In this document: positions 1-7,959 of the stretch, piece after piece | Layout of the letters: each line of letters starts with the position of its first letter | Numbering within the stretch: the first letter of the stretch is position 1 | Assembly (NCBI RefSeq): GCF_003710905.1 | Contig: NZ_RHHV01000010.1 | Coordinates: 310,001-374,000 of the forward strand | From: Brevibacillus parabrevis | GTDB lineage: Bacteria > Bacillota > Bacilli > Brevibacillales > Brevibacillaceae | Direction of reading: 5' to 3' | DNA: 64,000 nucleotides | Notes under the pieces: generated by a model | Database searches by the model: none | Seen by the model: the letters and a program-made list of their open reading frames with translations, nothing else | Told to the model about the DNA's origin: nothing | Made by a program: the position numbers and the translations under genes

Positions 1-78
1 GCTCCTCTGTATAGGGGAGAGCCTGGTTATAGAGCAAAGTTAGATCGTGACAAAGACGGAGTTGCTTGTGAAAAGTAA
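1..78 (+). CDS. Excalibur calcium-binding domain protein, C-terminal end (partial)
   Basis: The frame is open from the left edge of the window and stops at 76-78. The last residues include PGYRAKLDRDKDGVACE, the Excalibur pattern DxDxDGxxCE: a short calcium-binding loop with a paired cysteine, usually found at the C-terminus of secreted or surface nucleases and other extracellular proteins of Firmicutes. Only 25 residues are in the window, so the catalytic part, if any, lies outside it. The domain call rests on the motif. Confidence 0.7.
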   Translation, partial: APLYRGEPGYRAKLDRDKDGVACEK

Positions 79-252
79 GATTTAAGCCTTCTCATTTGAG
101 AGGCATTCTATGGCGTATCAAAATCAATTGTCACTGGCGAGGTTCGCGAGTATGTTTACATTCAGAGACAGATTAAAGCAAGCGTCAAAATACGGAACTG
201 GACAAAGAGTGGTATGATGCCATCACCAGTATTATTTTATTTCTGGTTAATA

Positions 253-286
253 AATAACCCGTCCCCTCAAATAGGGACGGGTTATT
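253..286. terminator. Bidirectional hairpin terminator
   Basis: A perfect 13-bp stem (AATAACCCGTCCC pairing with GGGACGGGTTATT) lies between the Excalibur gene on the plus strand and the convergent minus-strand gene ending at 300. The A/T ends suit both directions. Confidence 0.7.
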
Positions 287-299
287 GAAGTAACAATTA

Positions 300-797
300 T
301 TATTCGGAAATCATAAGTACAATCTTTTTGAAAATTTCAGGGGCTTGCTTAATTTCGGATGCTTTAATTTTTCCAAGCAGGAATCCATAGCCCTCTACAC
401 CAGGGTATTCATCTGATTGCCTTAACTTCTCTTCCAATGAGCCTTCCTCATAGTAAAGATCCCACGAATCATCTTCTAATTCAATGGCGATGCCCACATG
501 TTCTGTCCCGTTTTGATCGATTTCCAGATGGTAATGCCGTAAATCTCTATAAAAAACCTCATCAAACCTAACATTGATAATACTTAACTTTTCTCGTAAC
601 TGAGCAACAGATGAAGGTGTTAATTTTAATTTTAGTTTGATACCGATTTCTTCTTTTCTAAAAATACTTGATTCATTAAAAAGCTTTCTATCGTTACCTG
701 TAACGTCTATAACAATTTTTTTAATATCATTATAGTTAGGATGATCCTCAAATAATAGATCACATCCATATCTAATATAGGATTGTTCACTAGACAC
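300..797 (-). CDS. Hypothetical acidic protein, possible immunity partner
   Basis: This is a 165-aa soluble protein with no signal peptide or membrane segment. The GTG start at 797 is preceded by GGAGG with good spacing. The composition is acidic, with strand-like alternation and a W-D-L-Y-Y-E-E stretch near residue 112. I do not recognise a family. It lies 75 bp downstream of the secreted SAR2788-like gene on the same strand. That arrangement, an exported protein followed by a small acidic cytosolic protein, is typical of toxin-immunity pairs. The pairing is inference from position and composition only. Confidence 0.6.
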   Translation of the reverse strand: MSSEQSYIRYGCDLLFEDHPNYNDIKKIVIDVTGNDRKLFNESSIFRKEEIGIKLKLKLTPSSVAQLREKLSIINVRFDEVFYRDLRHYHLEIDQNGTEHVGIAIELEDDSWDLYYEEGSLEEKLRQSDEYPGVEGYGFLLGKIKASEIKQAPEIFKKIVLMISE

Positions 798-842
798 TAT
801 AGGTCCTCCAGAATTTATTTTTAGATATTTTTAAACCAATGA

Positions 843-1493
843 TTGCACAGGAATAGAAAATTAATTAAATTCTACCATGGAAAACTCGGTATGTCTTTAC
901 CGAACTCAACATCGACAATGTCTATATGTTCACTCATATCAGGTTGAACATGCATATGAATATTACCTACATACCCTTGTTTTGGTTTTTTAAGAACTTT
1001 CATGTCAACACGAAGAATTTGGACTCTATCATAAGACAGAATAAATAACGTATGGTTATCGTCGTTGAAACTGCTTTTTTTAGGGCCCTTCCATGATAAT
1101 TTATCAACACCATATTCCTCAACTAGATCTTTTACAGCCCTTGTTACTTTATTTACAATTTTTTTTGTGACTTCTCTTTCAAAGTAAGTTATATAGCCGC
1201 GCATAGCAGAAAAAAATGCTAGTACTTTTACATGATCCATAAGAGGATTTTCACTTCTTAACGAAGCGCGCTGCTGACTATTAGAGGACGGTTTCCCATC
1301 ATATATAGTTGGATCATCAAGAATCACTTCATCAGGTGATTCACTAATGTTGACCATCTGTGCCGAAGCTAATGAAGAATTAAAGACTCCGGTAAAAATG
1401 ATACTTAAAACAAGAGTAAAGGTTAAAATTCGCTTCAAGTGTTTCATTAATTTAAATCTCTCCCAGTTATTATTTCTACCTATTCCTGTGCAA
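843..1493. repeat. 14-bp inverted repeat flanking the SAR2788-like gene
   Basis: TTGCACAGGAATAG at 843-856 on the plus strand recurs exactly on the minus strand at 1480-1493, bracketing the gene at 872-1447. This may be a shared regulatory site or a relic of module insertion. Confidence 0.45.
872..1447 (-). CDS. Secreted protein, SAR2788-type putative toxin family
   Basis: A 191-aa protein with a clear Sec signal peptide: a K/R-rich start, a hydrophobic core from about residue 8 to 24, and an ASAQ cleavage region near residue 28-30. The mature part is basic in its middle (K-rich around residues 90-125) and ends in a strand-rich region containing a KKPKQGYVGNIHMHV stretch. The layout and the conserved-looking C-terminal half recall the poorly characterised SAR2788 family of putative toxins in staphylococci and bacilli. 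This is recalled, not searched. GGGAGAG precedes the ATG at 1447. A 14-bp inverted repeat flanks the gene (843-856 and 1480-1493). Confidence 0.6.
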   Translation of the reverse strand: MKHLKRILTFTLVLSIIFTGVFNSSLASAQMVNISESPDEVILDDPTIYDGKPSSNSQQRASLRSENPLMDHVKVLAFFSAMRGYITYFEREVTKKIVNKVTRAVKDLVEEYGVDKLSWKGPKKSSFNDDNHTLFILSYDRVQILRVDMKVLKKPKQGYVGNIHMHVQPDMSEHIDIVDVEFGKDIPSFPW

Positions 1494-1805
1494 ATAGTAG
1501 CTTGAAAGACAAGGGTAAATATAGGTATATATATTAAAAAATTCCATTTTGTTTAATTATACCCAACAAAATTTCATTTGCAATCAAAAAGTAAATTATT
1601 AATATTCAGAAATTAATCCGAATAAATACTCGATTTTTAATATGTTAAATAATACAAAGTGGCGATGTATGTTCTCATCTGGCCTTGATTCCACAGGAAT
1701 CTAAGCGCATGCTGCTATCACCAGTATTTGTTGATTTCATTCTGACTGCTTAGAGCTGGTATACCAAGCTGCGATTCGGCTATGATTGTACTAAGAGGTG
1801 ATAGT
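1494..1805. other. AT-rich intergenic region
   Basis: About 310 bp of AT-rich DNA upstream of the minus-strand SAR2788-like gene and of the plus-strand SRAP pseudogene. It should hold divergent promoters, but I see no convincing one. No open frame with a ribosome site was found. Confidence 0.4.
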
Positions 1806-2471
1806 ATGTGCGGACGTTTTACGCTAGTGACCAACCTTGAGTTATGGAATGCAAGGTTCCAAATATGCAGCCACGATACAATATCGCACCGGGTCAATTA
1901 ATCCCAGCTATTATCTCTGATCAAGGTAAGCGTCGACTCGGACAGTTGAAATGGGGATTAGTTCCCTCGTGTGCACAGGATGAGAAGAACGAATTTAAAA
2001 TGATCAACGCCCGCGCCGAGACGCTGACGGAGAAGCCCGCCTTCTGGCGGCTGTATGAGCGGAAGCGGTGCATTGTTCCAGCCGATGGATTTTACGAATG
2101 GCAGCAGCGAGCAGGTGGCAAGCAACCGACGCGGATCATGATGAAGACGGAAGAACCGTTTGCGTTTGCGGGCCTGTATGATACATGGACCAATCCAGCA
2201 GGCAAGAAGCTACATAGCTGCACTATCATTACCACCAAGCCGAACGAGGTAGTCCGGGACATCCACGACCGCATGCCAGTGATACTTCGCCAGCAGGACG
2301 AGGCTCTGTGGCTGAATCGAGAGCACTACGACGCTGATCTCTTACAGTCGCTGCTTGTTCCATACGACCCTGCTCAGATGCGAGCATACCCGGTTCCTTC
2401 TATAGTAGGTAGTCCAAAAAAACGATGTGCCGGAGTGCATTCAAGAAATAGCTGACCCGTCCCCGTTTTGA
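1806..2471 (+). pseudogene. SRAP (YedK/HMCES-type) gene, frameshifted twice
   Basis: The normal start is ATG at 1806, giving MCGRFTLVTNLELWNARF, the conserved SRAP N-terminus whose Cys2 is the catalytic residue that crosslinks to abasic DNA. Near 1855-1868 the frame changes, and the rest (MQPRYNIAPGQ, then INARAET and ADGFYEWQ motifs) is read in another phase from about 1844. A second shift, in the seven-A run near 2415, replaces the expected SPKNDVPECIQEI ending, which is still legible in the third phase up to 2471. The body could be translated only without Cys2, so it should lack crosslinking activity. Sequencing error at homopolymers could explain the second shift, less easily the first, which also lacks residues. 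Confidence 0.8.
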
Positions 2472-2484
2472 GGAGACGGGTTTT
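2455..2484. terminator. Hairpin shared by convergent genes
   Basis: ACCCGTC pairs with GACGGGT, followed by a T run on the plus strand. It lies between the SRAP remnant (+) and the broken minus-strand gene ending at 2493. Confidence 0.6.
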
Positions 2485-2492
2485 TGATTATG

Positions 2493-2748
2493 TCAGTACC
2501 TATCCATATAATCTGACATGTAAACGAATCTGGCCCCGCCGCCAATCATGTACGTTTTCAGTCGTTCGCGAAATGTCCTGTCTGCAAGCGCCAATTCGAC
2601 AACGAACGCCTGCGCGCTGCCGAGCGACCGATTCCGTTTTGCTCTCCCGTTGAAAATCGGATTCCGGAAGTCAAACCCGAACAGTGAAATATAGCACTCT
2701 CAAAACCCAATTAAAGCGTTCGAACAAATTTTTGATAGATTTAATCAT
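2493..2748 (-). pseudogene. Small minus-strand gene broken by one frameshift
   Basis: On the minus strand a strong ribosome site (AGGGAGGTGA) precedes an ATG at 2748. The reading starts MIKSIKNLFERFNWVL, then hits a stop near 2673. In the neighbouring phase the text continues from about 2695 as a protein-like sequence (FGFDFRNPIFNGRAKRN, then AFVVELALADRTFRERLKTY) to a stop at 2493, just before a shared terminator. Joined, it would be about 85 residues. I do not recognise the family. The initiation signal plus natural composition across the shift argue for a real gene that lost or gained one base in the GTTTT run near 2700. Confidence 0.5.
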
Positions 2749-2819
2749 AGTAATCACCTCCCTATAAATTGCGGAGGGCGGTAGAAGAAAACGAGTAAGT
2801 TTTTCGGGAGGTAAGAGGC

Positions 2820-2960
2820 ATGAAGAAGTATAGATGGGGAATTTTGCGGAAAATCAGAACGTTAGGCTCGCTGATACCGCTTGCATATAGTGATCAGGAG
2901 TTCTTCGGTGCGGTTTGTTGGCGCTACCCCGATCTTACTTATGGTTTCATCGTTTTCTAA
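2820..2960 (+). CDS. Small hypothetical ORF, 46 aa
   Basis: ATG at 2820 has GGGAGG about 9 bp upstream and encodes 46 residues rich in aromatic and basic residues (starting MKKYRWGILRKIRTLGS). No family is recognised. It may be the stump of a longer gene in this decayed region. The only support is the ribosome site. Confidence 0.3.
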   Translation: MKKYRWGILRKIRTLGSLIPLAYSDQEFFGAVCWRYPDLTYGFIVF

Positions 2961-3087
2961 TAAATTTCTTTTCATATCACAAGCAGCAAAGAGAAGCACA
3001 CAAATGGTTAGTGACAGAAATGCTTCTGAAAGAGGCATTCTAGCACTTCACACGACTTGTACAAACGTAGTCCAAGCGATAAAAATA

Positions 3088-3115
3088 ACCCCCGGATTAT
3101 CCCCGGGGGCTGTTG
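3088..3115. terminator. Hairpin downstream of the minus-strand gene fragment
   Basis: CCCCCGG and CCGGGGG form a strong stem directly after the stop of the fragment at 3121-3447, with A/T-rich flanks. Confidence 0.6.
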
Positions 3116-3120
3116 ATGGA

Positions 3121-3447
3121 TTACATGACTGTTTGAGTAATAACATTTGATTCGCCTTCGTTCTTGCCACCTGTAATGACAACCTTAAATAGATAAGTTT
3201 TTCCTGCCTCTAGCTGAGCAGCACGTACAGTATGCTTGGGAATCCCATTAACGGAGGCGGATTTAATTCCTAATGGCAGGTAAGCATCCTCCCAAGTTTC
3301 TCCATTGTCCGTAGACTGTAAGACTTTTTCAGATGCGGCGTCCTGTGGGGCGGTGTAGTAAAAATCGACAAATCTTCCATGAGACACATGCCAACCAGAC
3401 CCAGAAATGACGACATCATCAATTGGTTTTATATCGCTATTCTCGCC
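3121..3447 (-). pseudogene. C-terminal fragment of a surface-type beta-sandwich protein
   Basis: About 108 residues are open on the minus strand and end in a stop and terminator, but the frame begins at a stop near 3448 with no start signal. The sequence (WHVSHGRFVDFYYTAP, STDNGETW, EAGKTYLFKVVITGG) resembles the final Ig/fibronectin-like domain of cell-surface or S-layer-associated proteins. The 5' part is missing: the break lies about 30 bp from the inverted-repeat element starting at 3477. A shorter internal ATG exists at 3387 but lacks a ribosome site. The domain type is inferred from strand pattern, not from a search. Confidence 0.5.
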
Positions 3448-3476
3448 TTATTTCCTTCTCTAATCGAAGGCATTCG

Positions 3477-3902
3477 AACGAGCCTACACCGTGCGGGCGA
3501 CTTTCATCGCACACGGCGTTCCATCAACAGATAAAAGAGAAATTTTACAACGGGCAACTTTAACATACGCCACGCCTTCAATGGTGTCTGCTAACGAAAG
3601 TTAACCCATTTGGTAGCGCTTCTAGAAATGAACCAAGTTAAATCAAGTATTACGTGTGAGAACTGGTTGTAGAAATAAGAAGATCGGTAGACAGATTTTG
3701 AACAGATTGGGGAGGGACGAGTAAGCATGACAATCGAACATATTGTGGTTCTAATGTTTAACACCCAAATCCCTAACCTTAGTTAGGCGAAAATCTTGAT
3801 CCTTTTTGTTACTCTATCAACGCCCGTTGTAAAAAGTACATGTCGCATCCGCTGATGGCACGCCGTATGCGTTGAAAGACGCCTGTACGGTGTAGGCTCG
3901 TT
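3477..3902. repeat. 426-bp element with 54-bp terminal inverted repeats (MITE-like)
   Basis: The left arm (3477-3530) begins AACGAGCCTACACCGT. The right arm (3849-3902) read in reverse begins with the same 16 bases and matches at roughly 47 of 54 positions. Similarity continues weakly inward to about 3560 and 3823. No transposase is present. No clear target duplication was seen. About 21 bp of the left arm (GGCGTTCCATCAACAG and flanks) recur at 22483-22503, beside the IS3 wreck. Both arms can be read as a conserved peptide (DGTP then a V-stop end), so duplicated convergent gene ends are an alternative. Confidence 0.55.
3727..3783 (+). pseudogene. Stump of a phosphoesterase/phospholipase C-like gene
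   Basis: GGGGAGGGACGAG followed by ATG at 3727 opens with MTIEHIVVLMF, which matches the N-terminal signature of the phosphoesterase family (phospholipase C/acid phosphatase type, usual text IEHIVVLMFENRSFDH). After residue 11 the match is lost and the frame stops at residue 19. Only the start survives, inside the inverted-repeat element. Recognition rests on 11 residues. Confidence 0.35.
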
Positions 3903-3903
3903 A

Positions 3904-4299
3904 TACAACCGAGAGATAGAGAAGGTTCAAGACGAGACTAGCAATCATGCGCCAAGAGTGAACACAAATGCTTTTATTGGCCAGCGTGAATACTTTCCTG
4001 CAAACATTCCCGGGATGTATATGGTGGTGGGAATTAACGAAAAGCCGGAAAAAAGCTGGCTTATTGATGATGATGGGGACAGCTTGACTTACACAGTTTC
4101 TTCTAGTAATTCCACTATTGTGGACGTAGCAATCGGTCAGGAGAGTTTTACTGATATTAATGGCCAACCGAATACAAGTACAAGGATTCTGGTTACAGCA
4201 AAGACGCCTGGTGTTGCAGTCATAACGCTTACCGCAAATGATGGGAAAGGGGGAAGCGGATCGGTATCGTTTGAGTTGGAAGTAATCAATCCAGTTTAA
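3904..4299 (+). pseudogene. C-terminal cadherin/Ig-like domain fragment
   Basis: The open frame runs out of the right inverted repeat and ends at 4299 before a terminator. It encodes about 131 residues with a cadherin-like pattern: SNHAPRVNTNAFIGQ, then a DDDGDSLTYTVSSSN calcium-binding-type loop, TNTSTRILVTA-like strands and a final DGKGGSGSVSFELEV. Such domains form the last repeat of large surface or secreted proteins. A GTG at 3958 has no ribosome site, so this is more likely the tail of a gene whose front was removed. Confidence 0.5.
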
Positions 4300-4302
4300 G
4301 TT

Positions 4303-4333
4303 AAGCCCCATCCAAAAGGTGGGGTTCTTTTTT
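4303..4333 (+). terminator. Rho-independent terminator
   Basis: CCCCATCC-AAAA-GGTGGGG with one bulge, followed by TTCTTTTTTT, directly after the stop at 4299. Confidence 0.8.
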
Positions 4334-4572
4334 TGCGGATTGCGGATGCATGAATAGAGTAAGCTCTTTCTGATAAACGCCTCATGAACCGCTAATCACC
4401 CAGCATTCGTTGTCAACAGCCATTGCAGAGCCGCTCTGTGCTGGCTGTTTTTTTGCTTTTTCGACGGTTGTATTGCCTGTGTGAGAGGTCCACTCCATTT
4501 TTACGCAAATTCTATGCATCCTCTTTGCACCGGGCTATAATTTTCACGATGGAAATTTTAGGAGGGAGCATC

Positions 4573-5298
4573 ATGCCGCACAGCATATTGTTAATAGAAG
4601 ACGATACCCAGATCGTGGAAATGTTGCGTAATTATTTGGTCAAAGAAGGCTACGACGTCTCGGAGGCGTTTAATGGTTTGGAGGGGATTTCTCTGTTTCG
4701 GCAAAAGGCTTTCGATATCGTCATTGTCGATGTGATGATGCCGAAACTGGACGGCATCGAGGTAATTAAGCTGATCCGCGAAAAAAGTTCGGTGCCGATT
4801 CTCATCATGTCGGCGAAGGACAGCGATGTCGACAAGGCGATCGGGCTTGGATTCGGGGCTGACGATTATATCGCGAAGCCGTTTTCGCTCATTGAAGTGA
4901 CAGCCCGAATCAAAGCGGCGATTCGTCGTGCCACGACGTATTCGACTGCCGGACAAATCGCCACCGAAGCAACAGAACAGGCGTCTGGAGCGGCCAGAGT
5001 GCTGACATTTGACGTGCTGCGCATTGATCTGGACAATTTTTCAGTGGCGAAAAACGATGTTGACCTGAAACTGACGGCCAAAGAATTTGAAATCTTGAAG
5101 CTGTTCACCACAAATCCGAATCGCGTGTTCACGAAAGCGCAGCTGTACGGTTTTATTTGGAATGACGAATATTACGGCGACGAAAACGTCATTAACGTCC
5201 ACATCCGAAGGTTGCGGGAAAAAATCGAAGACAACCCGTCCGAACCCAAGTATATCAAGACGCTGTGGGGCATCGGCTACAAGTGGGAAGGCAACTGA
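4573..5298 (+). CDS. OmpR-family response regulator
   Basis: A 241-aa two-domain regulator. The receiver (1-120) has the acidic pair D10-D11, phospho-acceptor D53 in VIVDVMMP, and K102 in YIAKPF. The C-terminal winged helix (about 140-241) contains LTAKEFEILKLF and a typical GIGYKWE end. ATG 4573 was chosen because GGAGGGAGC stands just upstream; the open frame extends further but without a ribosome site. The kinase starts 2 bp after its stop. The ABC transporter downstream with direct repeats in its promoter (6249-6268) is the likely target, so this probably responds to cell-envelope-active peptides. Confidence 0.93.
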   Translation: MPHSILLIEDDTQIVEMLRNYLVKEGYDVSEAFNGLEGISLFRQKAFDIVIVDVMMPKLDGIEVIKLIREKSSVPILIMSAKDSDVDKAIGLGFGADDYIAKPFSLIEVTARIKAAIRRATTYSTAGQIATEATEQASGAARVLTFDVLRIDLDNFSVAKNDVDLKLTAKEFEILKLFTTNPNRVFTKAQLYGFIWNDEYYGDENVINVHIRRLREKIEDNPSEPKYIKTLWGIGYKWEGN

Positions 5299-5299
5299 C

Positions 5300-6241
5300 A
5301 TGGTGATCGCGCTGGCTGTACTCGTTGTGATTTTGACTGTAGTGATTGCCATTCAATACCGTGCTTATCGAGCAAGAAGCTCCAACCTGGAGAAAATGCA
5401 TAACAAATTAAACGAAATTATCGCGGGAGACACAAGCGAGAAGTTGCTCGTTTTTACGGACGATCGCGCCTTGATACCAGTCTTGATCGCAATCAATCAT
5501 TTGTTGGAGCACAACCAGCACAGGACGGCGAATTTCTTGAAGATGGAGCAGTCGATGCGAAAAATGCTCTCGAACATTTCGCACGATTTGAAGACGCCGC
5601 TTACCGTTGTGCTTGGTTACATCGAAACGATCAATTTGGACCCGGATATGGACGCCGAAGAAAGAAAAGTTTTGTTGACCAAGGTGCACGCCAAGGCAAA
5701 TGAGGTGCTGGAGCTGATCCGCCAGTTTTTTGATTTGGCCAGGCTGGAGTCGGGAGACAAGCCGATTTCCCTTTCCGGGATTCACATGAACGACGTTTGC
5801 GGAAAAAACATGCTGGCTTTTTACGACACCCTGACGGTCAAAGGCTTCGAAGTCGTTATCGACATTCCGGACAAGCCGCTGCTTGCATGGGGGAACGAGG
5901 AAGCGCTGGATCGTGTCCTGAACAATTTGATTGCCAATGCGATTCAGCATGGCGGGGAGGGAAGGGCCGTCGGACTAACATTGCGGGGCGACGACGAGTT
6001 CGTGTACGTGGACGTATGGGACCAGGGCAAAGGGATCGATGAGATGCATCAAGATCGGGTGTTCGAGCGCATGTACACGCTGGAAGACTCCCGCAACAAA
6101 GCGTATCAAGGCAGCGGTCTCGGGCTGACGATTACGAAACGGCTTGTCGAAGCGCAGGGAGGAACGATTCGCATCCAGAGCAAGCCTTATGAAAAAACGA
6201 TGTTTACCGTCAAGCTGAAACGAATCGCATTCACTGATTAA
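5300..6241 (+). CDS. Sensor histidine kinase with a single membrane helix
   Basis: A 313-aa kinase whose ATG lies 2 bp after the regulator's stop. It has one N-terminal membrane helix (about 2-20) and no second one, so there is no extracellular sensor loop. A short linker leads to the H box (SNISHDLKTPLT, H95) and an HATPase domain with an N box (LNNLIANAIQH), G1 (DQGKGID) and G2 (GSGLGLTI). Kinases of this simple build next to BcrA-type transporters usually take their signal from a partner transporter or from within the membrane. That link is inferred here from context. Confidence 0.92.
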   Translation: MVIALAVLVVILTVVIAIQYRAYRARSSNLEKMHNKLNEIIAGDTSEKLLVFTDDRALIPVLIAINHLLEHNQHRTANFLKMEQSMRKMLSNISHDLKTPLTVVLGYIETINLDPDMDAEERKVLLTKVHAKANEVLELIRQFFDLARLESGDKPISLSGIHMNDVCGKNMLAFYDTLTVKGFEVVIDIPDKPLLAWGNEEALDRVLNNLIANAIQHGGEGRAVGLTLRGDDEFVYVDVWDQGKGIDEMHQDRVFERMYTLEDSRNKAYQGSGLGLTITKRLVEAQGGTIRIQSKPYEKTMFTVKLKRIAFTD

Positions 6242-6248
6242 GGAATTT

Positions 6249-6291
6249 GTAAGAATCAGGTAAGGAATAAGCAAATTTCGATGCTTACAAT
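6249..6291 (+). promoter_or_regulatory. Candidate response-regulator direct repeats and promoter
   Basis: GTAAGAAT (6249-6256) and GTAAGGAA (6260-6267) repeat at exactly 11 bp, one helical turn, as OmpR-type tandem sites do. TACAAT at 6286-6291 is a fair -10 box, but the -35 position holds no consensus, as expected for an activated promoter. It sits between the kinase and the ABC ATPase gene. Confidence 0.5.
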
Positions 6292-6324
6292 AAAGCCTGT
6301 AAAGAACGAGGGAGGCATCGAACG

Positions 6325-7248
6325 ATGACGCATATCGCAAGGACGAAGCAGTTGACCCGGGCTTATAAGGGCAAGGAAGTTGTTTCCAACGTCAATTTGA
6401 ACATCAAGCAAGGCGAAATATACGGCATGCTCGGCCCAAATGGAGCAGGCAAAACAACCGTCATGAAAATGATTACCAACCTGGTGAAGCCGTCGGCGGG
6501 CGAAATCGAACTTTTCGGCGAAAGGCTGACCGATCATTCGTACCATTTGTTGGGACGGATGGGTACGATCATTGAAAACCCGATTTTTTACGAAAAACTG
6601 ACGGCTCACGAAAACTTGGAGCTGCATGGTGAATACATGGGCTACCATAACAAAAAGTCGATCGACGAGGCGCTTGATCTGGTGAATTTGAACGGGATTG
6701 ACAAGAAAGCGGTCAAGGAATTTTCGCTTGGGATGAAGCAACGACTTGGCATCGCGCGGGCGATCATGACGAAACCGGAGCTGCTTATCCTCGATGAGCC
6801 GATTAACGGCCTCGATCCGTTAGGCATCAAGGAGATTCGCGATCTGTTCAAAATGCTGTGCAAGCAGTACGGGATGACGCTTGTCATTTCAAGCCATATT
6901 CTTGGTGAAATCGAGCTGATCGCTGACACGATTGCAGTCATGAACGAGGGAAAGCTGTTGCAGGAGGTTTCGATGGAACAAGTCGCCAGGCAAACGGCAG
7001 AATATGTTGAAATTACAACGAACGAAAGCAGTAAGGCGGCTTACATACTTGAGAACCATTTGCATATTTCCAACGTGCGCATCACCGACGAAGGCCAAGT
7101 CCGCATTTACGATAGCCGCATTCCACAAAGTGAGCTGATGAAGGTTTTGGTGCTGCACGATGTCGCGATCGAAGCGGTTCATAAGAAAAAAGGGTCACTT
7201 GAGGACTATTTCCTCTCTATCCTGGGTGGGGGTGGGGTAGTTGCTTAA
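6325..7248 (+). CDS. BcrA-type ABC transporter ATPase (peptide-antibiotic resistance)
   Basis: A 307-aa ATPase with Walker A GPNGAGKT (37-44), a FSLGMKQRLGIARA signature, Walker B LLILDEP and an H-loop (VISSHILGE). Length and layout fit the BcrA/lantibiotic-immunity family of ABC-2 exporters, which protect against bacitracin, lantibiotics or similar peptides. GAGGGAGG precedes the ATG. The permease gene overlaps its end by 8 bp. Which compound is exported cannot be read from the sequence. Confidence 0.9.
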   Translation: MTHIARTKQLTRAYKGKEVVSNVNLNIKQGEIYGMLGPNGAGKTTVMKMITNLVKPSAGEIELFGERLTDHSYHLLGRMGTIIENPIFYEKLTAHENLELHGEYMGYHNKKSIDEALDLVNLNGIDKKAVKEFSLGMKQRLGIARAIMTKPELLILDEPINGLDPLGIKEIRDLFKMLCKQYGMTLVISSHILGEIELIADTIAVMNEGKLLQEVSMEQVARQTAEYVEITTNESSKAAYILENHLHISNVRITDEGQVRIYDSRIPQSELMKVLVLHDVAIEAVHKKKGSLEDYFLSILGGGGVVA

Positions 7249-7936
7249 ACTGATGAAGCTCGAAATGCGCAAACTTCGCCTATGGTCTTATATACGGGGG
7301 GCGATCATTGCCAACGTCGTGATTCTGGGTTTTATTTGCTTGATCAGTCTTGACGCGGAAATGAAACAAGATATGTCTTTTAAAAGTTATGACATGGCGT
7401 TTTCCGTCATAGATACGTTTATTCGAGGAACGTTTATCGTTTTCGCGGCAGTGCTCATTTCACGGCTTGTCATTGACGAGTTCCGCAACAAATCGATCAT
7501 GGTGCTATTCATGTACCCGATCAATCGCAAAAAGCTTATCGCCGCCAAGCTGCTTGTCGTCGTGCTGTTTACGCTGATTGCCGATATTGCGACAAACCTG
7601 TTTGTTGGCGCTGGATTTTATGTATTTAATTTGTTTATGCCCGTTGTTTCAGAGCCGCTCACGTTGCCTGTCGCAGCCAAAGGACTGCTGACGGTCGTCA
7701 TGAGTGCGCTGGCGACCAGCTTTTTAAGCCTGATTCCGCTTTACTTCGGCATGCGCAAGAAATCAGGCGCGGCCACCATCGTGTCATCGATTTTCGTGGT
7801 GACGCTCGTTTGCCAGAACGTCAACGGCTTCACTTTATACTCCATCATAGCGGTGCCGATTGGCCTTGCATTACTCGGAGCGGCGGTCGCGTTTATGTCG
7901 ATTCGCAATATCGAGCGTGTCGATGTGCTACAGTAG
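7241..7936 (+). CDS. BcrB-type ABC-2 permease
   Basis: A 231-aa integral membrane protein with about six hydrophobic segments (first near residues 18-36), matching the size of BcrB/lantibiotic-protection permeases. It starts with TTG at 7241, overlapping the ATPase gene by 8 bp, which indicates translational coupling. It would form the membrane half of the exporter with the preceding ATPase. Confidence 0.88.
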   Translation: MLKLMKLEMRKLRLWSYIRGAIIANVVILGFICLISLDAEMKQDMSFKSYDMAFSVIDTFIRGTFIVFAAVLISRLVIDEFRNKSIMVLFMYPINRKKLIAAKLLVVVLFTLIADIATNLFVGAGFYVFNLFMPVVSEPLTLPVAAKGLLTVVMSALATSFLSLIPLYFGMRKKSGAATIVSSIFVVTLVCQNVNGFTLYSIIAVPIGLALLGAAVAFMSIRNIERVDVLQ

Positions 7937-7959
7937 CGGACGGGAGGAGCAGATCGACG

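Noticed and set aside
2517..2687. Plus-strand reading with CPVCKRQF and a later cysteine, zinc-ribbon-like
   Set aside because: It has no start codon or ribosome site, while the minus strand of the same DNA has a strong initiation signal and protein-like text.
2881..3150. 89-codon plus-strand frame
   Set aside because: No ribosome site, runs through the terminator of the opposite-strand fragment.
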